Assembly: GCA_004562175.1 (NCBI GenBank)
Contig: SFRS01000061.1
Span: 1 to 5,504, forward strand
Source: a bacterium
Lineage (GTDB): Bacteria; Bacillota; Negativicutes; Acidaminococcales; Acidaminococcaceae
Length of the DNA: 5,504 nucleotides
Direction of reading: 5' to 3'
Made by a program: the position numbers and the translations under genes
The notes under the pieces: model-generated
Seen by the model: the letters and a program-made list of their open reading frames with translations, nothing else
What the model was told of the DNA's origin: nothing
The model's database searches: none
Part shown: positions 5,443 to 5,504 of the stretch, piece by piece
Numbering within the stretch: position 1 is the first letter of the stretch
Layout: the number at the start of each line of letters is the position of its first letter

Positions 5443-5504
5443 ATGGCAGAAATTAAAGTTGGCAAGAATGAAACTTTAGACAGCGCACTGCGCAGATTTA
5501 AAAG
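5443..5504 (+). CDS. rpsU: 30S ribosomal protein S21 (5' part, cut by window end)
   Basis: The first 20 codons read MAEIKVGKNETLDSALRRFK, the conserved N-terminus of S21, a small basic protein of the 30S platform involved in translation initiation. Full family length is about 58-70 residues, so roughly two thirds lies beyond the window. The ATG is preceded by GGAGGGAGGGAG ending 5 nt upstream, a very strong ribosome site. It has its own consensus promoter and structured leader. Confidence 0.9.
   Translation, partial: MAEIKVGKNETLDSALRRFK

Overview
The window looks like the chromosome of a low-to-medium GC Bacillota (Firmicutes). The gene order prmA - rsmE - mtaB - HIT protein - rpsU is typical of that phylum. 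The Shine-Dalgarno sites are strong, and two promoters are near-perfect sigma-A/sigma-70 type. Coding sequence is moderately GC-rich and the spacers are AT-rich. A Negativicutes or Clostridia member is my best guess, but I cannot fix the genus from sequence alone.

Layout. Bases 1-36 hold no recognisable feature. Bases 37-1251 (minus strand) encode a PLP-dependent threonine ammonia-lyase with a C-terminal ACT domain (ilvA). Bases 1252-1419 are a divergent control region. A promoter fires left into ilvA, a second fires right into prmA, and a perfect 8-3-8 palindrome lies between the two -35 boxes. Bases 1420-4546 (plus strand) hold prmA (ribosomal protein L11 methyltransferase), rsmE (16S rRNA m3U1498 methyltransferase) and mtaB (tRNA t6A37 methylthiotransferase). 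A 100-bp near-palindromic element separates prmA from rsmE, while rsmE and mtaB are tightly coupled. Bases 4547-4983 are a 437-bp gene-free gap. It holds a 319-bp stretch bounded by 28-bp inverted repeats (26/28 identical), with a third internal copy of the repeat, and then a hairpin just before the next ribosome binding site. A HIT-family nucleotide-binding protein follows (4984-5322). After it come a consensus promoter (5328-5356), a structured leader of about 80 nt, and the start of rpsU (ribosomal protein S21), which is cut by the window end.

How it fits together. The plus-strand genes share a translation theme: modification of L11, 16S rRNA and tRNA, followed by a small-subunit protein. 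ilvA is metabolically separate and shares only the divergent control region. The genes themselves are ordinary. The parts worth a second look are non-coding: the shared palindromic operator candidate, the 100-bp palindrome, the 319-bp inverted-repeat element, and the rpsU leader with mutually exclusive pairings. I saw no CRISPR array, tRNA, rRNA, transposase or defence gene.
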